Assembly (NCBI GenBank): GCA_946613735.1
Contig: CAMOFS010000038.1
Span: 1-9,420, forward strand
Direction: 5' to 3'
Length of the DNA stretch: 9,420 nt
From: an uncultured Lachnospiraceae bacterium
GTDB taxonomy: Bacteria; Bacillota_A; Clostridia; Lachnospirales; Lachnospiraceae
Each line of letters opens with the position of its first letter. Position 1 is the stretch's first letter. The position numbers and the translations under genes are program-made. Below are positions 1 through 6,458 of this stretch, piece after piece. Under the pieces are notes generated by a model, which was not told the origin of the DNA, searched no databases, and saw only the letters and a list, made by a program, of their open reading frames with translations.

Positions 1-1227
1 CCTGCAGGTCTTGCAGCGGCAGCCGAGGCTAAAAAGTCCGGCGTAGACAGCATCCTGATCCTGGAAAGAGATCATGAGCTGGGCGGCATTCTTAATCAGT
101 GTATCCATAATGGTTTCGGCCTGCACACCTTCAAGGAGGAGCTTACCGGCCCTGAGTATGCTCAGCGTTTTATGGACGAGGTTTTTGATTTAGGTATCGA
201 ATACAAGCTCAACACCATGGTAATGGATATCACAGATACCAAGGTGGTTACGGCTATGAACAAGACTGATGGTATGTTCCAGATCCAGGCCAAGGCAGTT
301 ATCCTGGCTATGGGCTGCAGAGAGCGCCCCAGAGGTGCACTGAATATCCCCGGTTATCGTCCGGCAGGTATCTTTTCTGCAGGTACCGCGCAGAGACTGG
401 TCAATATCGAGGGATATCTTCCCGGTCGTGAGGTTGTTATCCTCGGTTCAGGTGATATAGGTCTTATCATGGCCCGTCGTATGACATTAGAGGGCGCAAA
501 GGTCAAGGTGGTGGCTGAGCTCATGCCTTATTCCGGAGGTCTGAAGAGAAATATCGTACAGTGTCTGGATGACTATGGCATTCCCCTTAAGCTTTCACAT
601 ACCGTTGTTGACATTGAGGGTAAGGAGAGAGTTGAGGGTATTACCATTGCAGAGGTTGGCCCCGATATGAAGCCCATCCCCGGTACAGAGGAGCACTACA
701 AGTGTGACACTCTTTTGCTTTCGGTCGGACTCCTTCCGGAGAACGAGCTTTCCAAGACAGCTGGAGTGGAGCTTTCCAATATCACATCCGGCCCTGTGGT
801 CAATGATTCACTTGAGACTTCTGTCGAGGGTATCTTTGCCTGCGGTAACGTTCTTCACGTACATGATCTGGTTGACTTCGTTTCACAGGAGGCATCCAAT
901 GCGGGAAGAAACGCAGCCAAGTATGTAAAGGAGGGTGCAAAGCCCGCTTCTAAGGAGATAAAGATCAATGCGGTAGATGGTGTTCGCTATACAGTGCCCG
1001 TTACCGTAAGGCCCGCTGAGATGGATGACACTGTTACCGTACGTTTCCGTGTGGGAGCTGTATACAAGAATTCCGCAGTGACCATGTACTTTGGTGATGA
1101 ACAGGTTCTGAAAAGGAAAAAGCAGATCATGGCACCCGGAGAGATGGAACAGGTCGTGATCAAGAAGGAGGAGCTGGCAAAGCATCCTGACATTTCAGAT
1201 ATTACAATAAAGATTGAGCAAGCGTAA
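1..1227 (+). CDS. NAD(P)/FAD-dependent oxidoreductase, GlpA/GlpB-associated type (5' end outside window)
   Basis: The frame is open from base 1, so the N-terminus is missing, probably only about 10-20 residues: the visible start PAGLAAAAEAKKSG is the end of a GxGPAGLAAA FAD-binding motif. Then come GGILNQCIHNGFG, typical of this family, and GCRERPRG, which contacts the dinucleotide region. A second Rossmann motif, GSGDIGLIMARR, begins near codon 155 and would bind NAD(P). CGNVLHVHDLVDFVSQEA near codon 280 is the C-terminal FAD motif. The last ~90 residues form an extra beta-rich tail ending in PGEMEQVV. Known members oxidise or pass electrons alongside anaerobic glycerol-3-phosphate dehydrogenase, and the DUF1667 gene 17 bp downstream fits that pairing. 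The real substrate cannot be read from sequence. The family call is firm; the role in glycerol-3-phosphate oxidation is inferred from the neighbour. An internal ATG at 172 is not the start. Confidence 0.9.
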   Translation, partial: PAGLAAAAEAKKSGVDSILILERDHELGGILNQCIHNGFGLHTFKEELTGPEYAQRFMDEVFDLGIEYKLNTMVMDITDTKVVTAMNKTDGMFQIQAKAVILAMGCRERPRGALNIPGYRPAGIFSAGTAQRLVNIEGYLPGREVVILGSGDIGLIMARRMTLEGAKVKVVAELMPYSGGLKRNIVQCLDDYGIPLKLSHTVVDIEGKERVEGITIAEVGPDMKPIPGTEEHYKCDTLLLSVGLLPENELSKTAGVELSNITSGPVVNDSLETSVEGIFACGNVLHVHDLVDFVSQEASNAGRNAAKYVKEGAKPASKEIKINAVDGVRYTVPVTVRPAEMDDTVTVRFRVGAVYKNSAVTMYFGDEQVLKRKKQIMAPGEMEQVVIKKEELAKHPDISDITIKIEQA

Positions 1228-1244
1228 GAGGGAGGCGATATAGA

Positions 1245-1610
1245 ATGGAAACAAGAAAACTTACCTGTATCGGTTGCCCTATGGGCTGCCAGCTTACAGT
1301 TACCATGCAGGATGGAGCAGTTGTTGAGGTGACCGGTAACACCTGTAAGAGAGGTGATGACTATGCCAGGAAGGAGGTTACGAATCCTACCAGGATAGTG
1401 ACATCCACAGTTCCCGTAAAGGGTGGGCGCATAGCCATGGTTTCATGCAAGACAAAGAGTGATATCCCCAAGGACAAGATCTTTGACTGCATGGCTGCCA
1501 TCGAAGGAGTAGAGGTAAATGCTCCGGTACATATCGGCGATGTCATCGTTAAGGATGTCTGTGGTACAGGCGTAGACGTGATCGCAACAAAGGAAGTGTT
1601 GAGCGCTTAG
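1245..1610 (+). CDS. DUF1667 family small cysteine-cluster redox protein
   Basis: This is a 121-residue protein. Near the N-terminus it has C8-x2-C11-x3-C15 (CIGCPMGCQ) and a fourth cysteine at C34 (GNTCKRGDDYA). The pattern resembles the [4Fe-4S] site at the front of molybdopterin oxidoreductases, so a cluster is plausible but inferred. Further cysteines lie at 68, 82 and 106. DUF1667 proteins are usually encoded directly after the flavoprotein partner of glycerol-3-phosphate dehydrogenase, as here. A likely job is relaying electrons from that flavoprotein. GGGAGGCG at about 1230 is a strong ribosome binding site roughly 8 nt before the ATG, and the 17-bp gap to the upstream stop implies one operon. 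There is no signal peptide or membrane helix, so it should be cytoplasmic. The family call is firm; the biochemical role is not established. Confidence 0.88.
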   Translation: METRKLTCIGCPMGCQLTVTMQDGAVVEVTGNTCKRGDDYARKEVTNPTRIVTSTVPVKGGRIAMVSCKTKSDIPKDKIFDCMAAIEGVEVNAPVHIGDVIVKDVCGTGVDVIATKEVLSA

Positions 1611-1634
1611 TCAGGTTGCATTAGGATTACATAG

Positions 1635-1680
1635 ACAACCCCAGGGTCGATTATCAGGCTTTGGGGTTGTGTTGGTTTTA
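1635..1680 (+). terminator. Hairpin with imperfect T-rich tail, possible weak terminator after the DUF1667 gene
   Basis: ACAACCCCA (1635-1643) pairs perfectly with TGGGGTTGT (1662-1670), and further G-U and G-C pairs extend the stem inward. The tail GTTGGTTTTA is T-rich but interrupted by G, so termination may be partial. The hairpin sits 24 nt after the DUF1667 stop and 24 nt before the AraC-type start. It could separate the two transcripts or allow graded read-through. On the minus strand it lacks any T run. Confidence 0.5.
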
Positions 1681-1694
1681 AAAAAGGTGGATGT

Positions 1695-2627
1695 ATGTAC
1701 GCTGTATTTGAAGACGTAGAGCAGTTTGAGGTTCATAAGAAAAAGTCCAATCATGTCCCCCCCCATGTTCATACGGCAGTGGAGATAGTTTTTGTTACCC
1801 ATGGTACCCAGGAGGTAGGCATAGGTCAGGAGCTTTATCACATGGATGAAGGGGATGTGGCGGTAGTTTTTCCCGACCTGATCCATCACTATCAGGTTTT
1901 TGGTAAGGGGAAAAACAGGCAGATAGTGGTGCTGGCAGCACCTGTGCTTGCGGGAACCTATCTTTCCACGCTTCAGCAGCAGGCACCCAAGACTCCGGTA
2001 GTAAAGGCGGAAGATGTCCATCCCGACGTGGTGTATGCCTTTGAGAGGCTGGCTCAGATGCAGATTGCAAAGACCACCACAAAAAGCTACTGGGATGGTA
2101 ATGAAAAAAAGAAATCCTCGGATAAGCCTGTGATAACAGATCCGAATGATGAGGTTGTGCATCAGGCTTTTTTACAGCTGATCCTGGCGCGGCTTTTACC
2201 CAAGCTAACACTGGTGGAAAGACGTGAGATGGAGACGGACGATCTGATCTTTAGGACTGTGTCATATATAGCAGAGCATTTTACCGAGGAGATATCCCTT
2301 ACCTCCATGGCGGCCGACCTGTATGTCAGTCCATATGCTCTGTCGAGGATTTTTTCCGGTACCTTCCATACAAACTTCAACCAATACCTTAACAATACCA
2401 GGCTTCAATATGTGACTTACCTTTTAAAATACACTAATCAGAGTATTACCGAGGCATATGAAAACGCCGGCTTCGAGAGCCAGCGTACCTTTAACAGGGT
2501 ATTTAAGGATGCCTATCGGATGTCCCCCAGGGATTTCAGAAACCGGGCAAAGGAAGAGCTTTTGGCTGAACGTACCCTGGATGAAAAGGAAGAGGAAGCA
2601 CTGAAAAAGCCTATGATGATAGTATAA
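1695..2627 (+). CDS. AraC family transcriptional regulator with N-terminal cupin domain
   Basis: This is a 310-residue DNA-binding regulator. Residues about 12-75 form a cupin-type sensor domain, recognisable from NHVPPHVHTAVEIVFVTHG and the later GDVAVVFPDLIHHYQV. The histidines could bind a metal or sugar-like ligand. A polar linker around residues 129-152 (GNEKKKSSDKP) is longer than usual. Residues about 184-282 are the double helix-turn-helix domain: helix one lies around ISLTSMAADLYVSPYALSRIF, helix two around SITEAYENAGFESQRTFNRVFK, followed by the family signature MSPRDFR. The ribosome binding site AAGGTGG lies 4 nt before the ATG, which is short; an overlapping ATG at 1691 is out of frame. 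It follows the redox genes in the same direction with an 84-bp gap, so it might control them or a distant sugar-use operon. The ligand is unknown. Its stop is 2 nt from the stop of the convergent propeller gene. Confidence 0.9.
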   Translation: MYAVFEDVEQFEVHKKKSNHVPPHVHTAVEIVFVTHGTQEVGIGQELYHMDEGDVAVVFPDLIHHYQVFGKGKNRQIVVLAAPVLAGTYLSTLQQQAPKTPVVKAEDVHPDVVYAFERLAQMQIAKTTTKSYWDGNEKKKSSDKPVITDPNDEVVHQAFLQLILARLLPKLTLVERREMETDDLIFRTVSYIAEHFTEEISLTSMAADLYVSPYALSRIFSGTFHTNFNQYLNNTRLQYVTYLLKYTNQSITEAYENAGFESQRTFNRVFKDAYRMSPRDFRNRAKEELLAERTLDEKEEEALKKPMMIV

Positions 2628-2629
2628 GG

Positions 2630-5602
2630 TTATTTTATCTGCCCCTCTTCCGCAAGAGCCACCAGCTGTGCTACCACGTCTGCATTAAGCTGGGTTCCTG
2701 CCACGCGTTTCAATTCTTCAAGCACTGTATCGAGCGGCATTTGTTTGCGATAGGGTCTGGTGGAATACATGGCATCAAAGGTATCTGCCACAGCGATTAT
2801 CTGAGCTACAAAGGGAATCTCATCACCTGCAACACCGTTGGGATAGCCCTTTCCGTCTAGTCTCTCGTGGTGATAACCCGCCCCGATAGCAAGGTCGGGC
2901 GCTATGGTTATCTCCTTTAACACATCATATCCCTTTGAGGCATGACTCTTCATTATGGCATATTCTTCATCATTAAGTCCCTCAGGCTTATTAAGTATAG
3001 CATCGGGGATGGCCAGCTTTCCGATATCGTGCAAAAGCGCGATATTGTACATGTCCGCCACCTGATCCTCGTTGTAGCCCAGCTTTCTGGCCAGCATACG
3101 CGTATAGTTTGCAACTCTGAAGGAGTGACCATTTGTGTACCGGTCCTTCATATCGATGGTTTTAGCGAAGGCTGATGTGACTTCGTTTATCAGCTGCCTG
3201 GTCTCCTGTTCCTTTTTTAACGCTTCGTCAGACTTGCGCTTGAAGTAGAGGGAGATGATCATAATGATTGCCAAAACTATGGCTATGGTTATCAGTGCCC
3301 TTACCCAGAAGTATTCGTGCCAGGCCATTTTCTTTGAGATATTAAGGGTGATGGATTTCACCTCATCCTGACCGTTGTTGTCCATGAGCCTGAAGTGGAA
3401 GGTGTAGTTTCCTCCATTCAGGTTCGTGTATGCTACGTCGGTCATCTCTCTTTTTGTGGTAACAAATTCGCTGTCATCAAAGCCTTCCAGATAGTACTTA
3501 AGCTTTGGATTGTTCAATGAGTATGAAAGGGCGTAAGCATGAATGGTGAGACGCTTGCAGTTGGAAGGAATGTCCAGGTTTCCATCCTTGTCGGGGAAAA
3601 TGTACTCGTCATCTGCTTCAACATAAGGGATGGCAAGCTTAATGGATGAAAGATCGTCTGTCTGCTCGTTGATGTTTACCATGGTGATGCCGGCTGTGCC
3701 CGAGATATAGAGGGTTCCGCTTTCATCTATATAGCTGCGCGAGTTGGCGGTGGTAACATAGGGAAGGCCGCTTTCGCTATCCAGCTGCTCATACACTATA
3801 TTGCCGTTTTTAAGCATATCATCAGCACTTACCACAAAGATACCGGCACTCGATAGCACCCACAGTTCCCCATGTTCATTGAAAAAGATGTCGAAATTGT
3901 TGGCATAGGGAAAATTATTAACTGTGGTGGCTTTGCCATCCTTGAGATATGCAATGGAATTGCTGGTGATCACCCAGTAAACATCTCTGTAAGGGTCATG
4001 CTTTATTCGGAGCACTACATCTGATGTAAGCCCGTCATTGTGTCCTATATGGCCCAGGTCTCCGGTTGCGGGATCCAAAATGTATATACCGCCGCCGTCG
4101 CTGCCGAGATATACCTTGCCTTCGGACGCATTTTCACAGATGGTGAGGATCTCGGTGTTTTCAAGACCGCTCTCCTGTGAGAAGACCGAAGTGACTTTGC
4201 CATCCCGGATAAAAGCTGCGCATCCACTGGCAGATACGGCCATGGTACCATCGGAAAGCTCAGTGACAGTACGGATCTTATCTGATGCCAGTCCATCTTT
4301 TTCAGCCGTAAAGCAGGTGTAGCTGCCGTCCTTGTCCAAACATATGAGTCCATATTTACTATAAGAGCATATCCACATATGTCCCTTGCTGTCTGTTTTT
4401 ATGCTCCTGATACGGGTACCGGCCAAAAGATCTGTCATTGGATCGGGGATGGTCTGGAGCCTGTTGTTTAATACCAAAATTCCATTGTCTGTGCCCACGT
4501 ACAGTTTGTCGTTGAAGATACAGGTGGTATTAACAACCATTTCGGGAAGGTTGTCGTATCGGTTTACATCGGTAAAAATGGAGCTTGTAAGCTTCATGAC
4601 ACCCTGGCGTGAGGATGTAAACCAAAGGTTGCCCTCATAGTCTGCCATAATGGAGTCTACAGAGCTGGTCAGTGAAATACTGTTAAGCTTTTTAAACTTC
4701 ATGTTTTCGTCAAAATAGCCTATGCCGTCGTCTGCACAGACCCAGAGATGACCATCGTGATAGAGCATGTCGTTGATGCTGGTAAGGTCAGGAGTCCTGA
4801 ACACCTTTGTGTCTCCCAGACTGTCAGATGTGGGTTGGCAGTACATGATACGCATATCGTCGGTCCCGATATAGACGTGGCCGGGGGCGTTGGGATCGGG
4901 GTATAGAGAATTGATTACAAAATCGCTGTTTTCATTTGAAAGAATGACGCCTGTGATGCTAATACCATCTAAGATAACCATATCGCCACTTACAGAATTG
5001 GCGTAGGTAATGCCCTCGGGGGAAGTGTGCATGGCATAGATATACATATCATTTGTGCGGGTATCATCTATACGATGCAGCGAATCATCTGTGCCTACAT
5101 AGTATAGGCCGTGGGTGGTTCCTACCAGGATATTTCCCGCCTTATCTTCCGAGAGAGATCTGACAGATGCGGACTCTAATTCAGTGCCTGTGTTAAAAAA
5201 AGTAAAGTCGCCATTTTGGTACATAGCCAGACCATTATCGTTTGTACCTACCCAAAGCCTGTCCTTTGAGTCCTCATAGAGTGATACCACGCTGGAGATA
5301 CCGATGGTGGAATCAAAGCGGTAAAAGCTGTTGCCGTCATATCGCACCAGGCCGGAGTAACTGCCGATCCAGATAAAACCATCTTCGGTCTGGGCGATGG
5401 CATTTGCCTCTGAGGTGGGCATGCCGATGGAAGAGTCGTACATGATGGCCATCTGGCTTCCCTCCAGTCCCGAGGAGACCTTTTCGTTTCCGGTGATCAG
5501 GACGGATGATTCTGAGGCATGAGCCAAAATAGGGCTTGCAACAGTAGAAATACAAACGCAGGCTGCTGCTAAAATAATGGAGAAACTAAGTCTTTTTTTC
5601 AT
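2630..5602 (-). CDS. Membrane sensor: double beta-propeller, Y_Y_Y domain, HD-GYP c-di-GMP phosphodiesterase
   Basis: The protein has 990 residues from ATG. A signal peptide (MKKRLSFSIILAAACVC..., predicted cleavage after ILAHA, near residue 29) sends residues ~30-760 outside. About 13-14 Reg_prop blades follow (~residues 60-645), each with a D.xGxLWVGT-like strand, e.g. EDSKDRLWVGT and ADYEGNLWFTS; this suggests two seven-bladed propellers. A Y_Y_Y domain spans ~690-755 (LKYYLEGFDDSEF), then one membrane helix (~766-788) and a short linker. The cytoplasmic HD-GYP domain (~808-985) has its key residues: NGHS, HDIGK at ~858, KSH, HHERLDGKGYP at ~911-921, and VADTFDA. This predicts hydrolysis of c-di-GMP controlled by an extracellular ligand. 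Such propellers often sense glycan fragments in hybrid kinases, but the ligand here is unknown. A TTG two codons upstream (5608) has better spacing (5 nt) from AGGGAG than the ATG (11 nt), so the start is uncertain by two residues. Confidence 0.92.
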   Translation of the reverse strand: MKKRLSFSIILAAACVCISTVASPILAHASESSVLITGNEKVSSGLEGSQMAIMYDSSIGMPTSEANAIAQTEDGFIWIGSYSGLVRYDGNSFYRFDSTIGISSVVSLYEDSKDRLWVGTNDNGLAMYQNGDFTFFNTGTELESASVRSLSEDKAGNILVGTTHGLYYVGTDDSLHRIDDTRTNDMYIYAMHTSPEGITYANSVSGDMVILDGISITGVILSNENSDFVINSLYPDPNAPGHVYIGTDDMRIMYCQPTSDSLGDTKVFRTPDLTSINDMLYHDGHLWVCADDGIGYFDENMKFKKLNSISLTSSVDSIMADYEGNLWFTSSRQGVMKLTSSIFTDVNRYDNLPEMVVNTTCIFNDKLYVGTDNGILVLNNRLQTIPDPMTDLLAGTRIRSIKTDSKGHMWICSYSKYGLICLDKDGSYTCFTAEKDGLASDKIRTVTELSDGTMAVSASGCAAFIRDGKVTSVFSQESGLENTEILTICENASEGKVYLGSDGGGIYILDPATGDLGHIGHNDGLTSDVVLRIKHDPYRDVYWVITSNSIAYLKDGKATTVNNFPYANNFDIFFNEHGELWVLSSAGIFVVSADDMLKNGNIVYEQLDSESGLPYVTTANSRSYIDESGTLYISGTAGITMVNINEQTDDLSSIKLAIPYVEADDEYIFPDKDGNLDIPSNCKRLTIHAYALSYSLNNPKLKYYLEGFDDSEFVTTKREMTDVAYTNLNGGNYTFHFRLMDNNGQDEVKSITLNISKKMAWHEYFWVRALITIAIVLAIIMIISLYFKRKSDEALKKEQETRQLINEVTSAFAKTIDMKDRYTNGHSFRVANYTRMLARKLGYNEDQVADMYNIALLHDIGKLAIPDAILNKPEGLNDEEYAIMKSHASKGYDVLKEITIAPDLAIGAGYHHERLDGKGYPNGVAGDEIPFVAQIIAVADTFDAMYSTRPYRKQMPLDTVLEELKRVAGTQLNADVVAQLVALAEEGQIK

Positions 5603-5655
5603 ATGCAAGAAAACTCCCTTAGTACTTATTTAAAGTAGAATAACATAACAATAAT

Positions 5656-5684
5656 ATCATACAAGATGCCAATTAACTACAAAA
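5656..5684 (-). promoter_or_regulatory. Possible sigma-A promoter for the propeller/HD-GYP gene
   Basis: On the minus strand TATGAT (5656-5661) is a good -10 element, 17 nt from a poor -35 TTTTGT (5679-5684). An alternative -35, TTGGCA (5667-5672), is better by itself but has only weak -10 matches (TATGTT at 19-nt spacing). The start point is therefore unsure, although some promoter is expected in this divergent gap. Confidence 0.3.
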
Positions 5685-5698
5685 AGTTGCTTTTTTGT
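5679..5698. repeat. A/T-rich inverted repeat between the divergent promoters
   Basis: ACAAAAAG (5679-5686) and CTTTTTTGT (5690-5698) are inverted copies around a 3-nt centre, with one extra T in the right arm. The repeat covers the proposed -35 elements of both divergent promoters, so it could be an operator. It could also be chance in A/T-rich DNA. Confidence 0.35.
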
Positions 5699-5715
5699 CC
5701 GATATGGTATATGAT
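5687..5715 (+). promoter_or_regulatory. Sigma-A promoter for the ECF S-component gene
   Basis: TTGCTT (5687-5692) and TATGAT (5710-5715) are separated by exactly 17 nt. Transcription should start near 5721-5723. That is after the upstream in-frame start at 5695, which supports translation from 5806, and right at the beginning of the structured leader. Confidence 0.6.
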
Positions 5716-5720
5716 ATCAG

Positions 5721-5770
5721 ACGGCTTTGGGGGGGCTACCCGGCGTGGAGTCCATCCGGTGATAAGCCAA
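5721..5770 (+). promoter_or_regulatory. Structured 5' leader of the ECF gene, candidate cis-regulatory RNA of unknown class
   Basis: The predicted transcript begins with a compact element. GGCTT (5723-5727) pairs with AAGCC (5764-5768) as a closing stem. Inside, CCGG (5740-5743) can pair with CCGG (5756-5759) and TGG with CCA around a small loop. A run of seven G (5729-5735) could instead pair with CCC at 5739-5741 or CCATCC at 5752-5757, giving alternative or pseudoknotted folds. An A-rich single-stranded stretch then leads to AGGAGG (5791-5796). Transporter leaders in Firmicutes often carry riboswitches. I could not match this to the THF, TPP, preQ1, FMN or cobalamin consensus from memory. 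The pairing is seen; ligand binding is speculation. Confidence 0.35.
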
Positions 5771-5805
5771 ACAACAATAATCTATTATTAAGGAGGAAGA
5801 GACTC

Positions 5806-6456
5806 ATGAAAGAAGGAGCTTTTACCGAAAAGAAGTCCGGCACATACAGAATGGTGCTGACAGCTTTTTTTGTAGCCATTGTACTTTTGATGGCATTCAC
5901 ACCCTTAGGATACATACCTACACCCATGATCAAGATATCACTGATATCTATTCCCGTGGCAGTAGGAGCGATAATACTCGGCCCTGTAGAAGGACTTATC
6001 CTAGGTACGGTGTTTGGCCTGACAAGCGTATATCAGTCCATGGCGGGAGATGGCCTCGGACCGCTGATGATGCAGATCGCGCCTATATCTAACATTATAG
6101 TACGCCTTCCTACTCGCATGCTTATGGGATGGCTTACCGGAATGATCTATAAGGGGCTTAAGGATAGCAGGATCAAGGCTATATCAATCCCTGTTGCGTG
6201 TGTGAGCGCACCGGTTTTGAATACGGTCCTTTATATGACCACCCTTTGTGTTTTATTCTTCAATAAGCCGGAGGTACAGGAGTGGGCAGCTTCGGCCAGT
6301 CTCCCCACTGACAACGTATTTGCCTTCGTGGCTGCTATGGTAAGCTTTAATGCCCTGGTGGAGGCCCTGGCTGCGCTTGTCATCGGATCAGCGATCGTAA
6401 AGGCACTTATGACGGTTATGAGGAACTCACATATGGGCCAGTCCATCAGTGCATAG
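5806..6456 (+). CDS. ECF transporter substrate-binding (S) component, vitamin uptake
   Basis: This is a 216-residue hydrophobic membrane protein with about six helices, roughly at 14-34, 40-60, 62-80, 88-115, 125-152 and 168-200. The stretch from TPLGYIPTPMIKISLISIPV through GAIILGPVEG to FGLTS is typical of ECF S components of the PF12822 type. These bind a vitamin or cofactor precursor and dock to a shared EcfA/EcfA'/EcfT module. No module gene is next to it, so this would be a group II system using an energizing module encoded elsewhere. The LGYIP...ISIPV pattern recalls pantothenate (PanT-like) carriers, but I cannot fix the substrate. I chose the ATG at 5806 because AGGAGG lies 9 nt upstream; the frame stays open to an ATG at 5695, but that lies inside the promoter. 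The stop is 2 nt from that of the convergent lipid kinase gene. Confidence 0.88.
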   Translation: MKEGAFTEKKSGTYRMVLTAFFVAIVLLMAFTPLGYIPTPMIKISLISIPVAVGAIILGPVEGLILGTVFGLTSVYQSMAGDGLGPLMMQIAPISNIIVRLPTRMLMGWLTGMIYKGLKDSRIKAISIPVACVSAPVLNTVLYMTTLCVLFFNKPEVQEWAASASLPTDNVFAFVAAMVSFNALVEALAALVIGSAIVKALMTVMRNSHMGQSISA

Positions 6457-6458
6457 CA

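Noticed and set aside
1611..2162. 183-residue minus-strand open frame opposite the AraC-type gene
   Set aside because: It is antisense to a clear gene, cysteine- and histidine-rich without domain signature, and its 3' end runs across the hairpin at 1635-1670.
2645..2665. CTCTT/AAGAG hairpin near the end of the propeller gene as a terminator
   Set aside because: Only 5 bp and no T run follows on either strand.
5721..5770. Assigning the ECF leader to a known riboswitch (THF, TPP, preQ1, FMN, cobalamin)
   Set aside because: None of the conserved core sequences I remember are present in the right order. The CCGGTG piece recalls the cobalamin core but the surrounding boxes are missing.
5695..5805. 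Upstream ATG at 5695 as start of the ECF gene, adding 37 residues
   Set aside because: It lies inside the proposed promoter, has no ribosome binding site, and the added residues are polar and unlike ECF proteins. AGGAGG before 5806 is far better.
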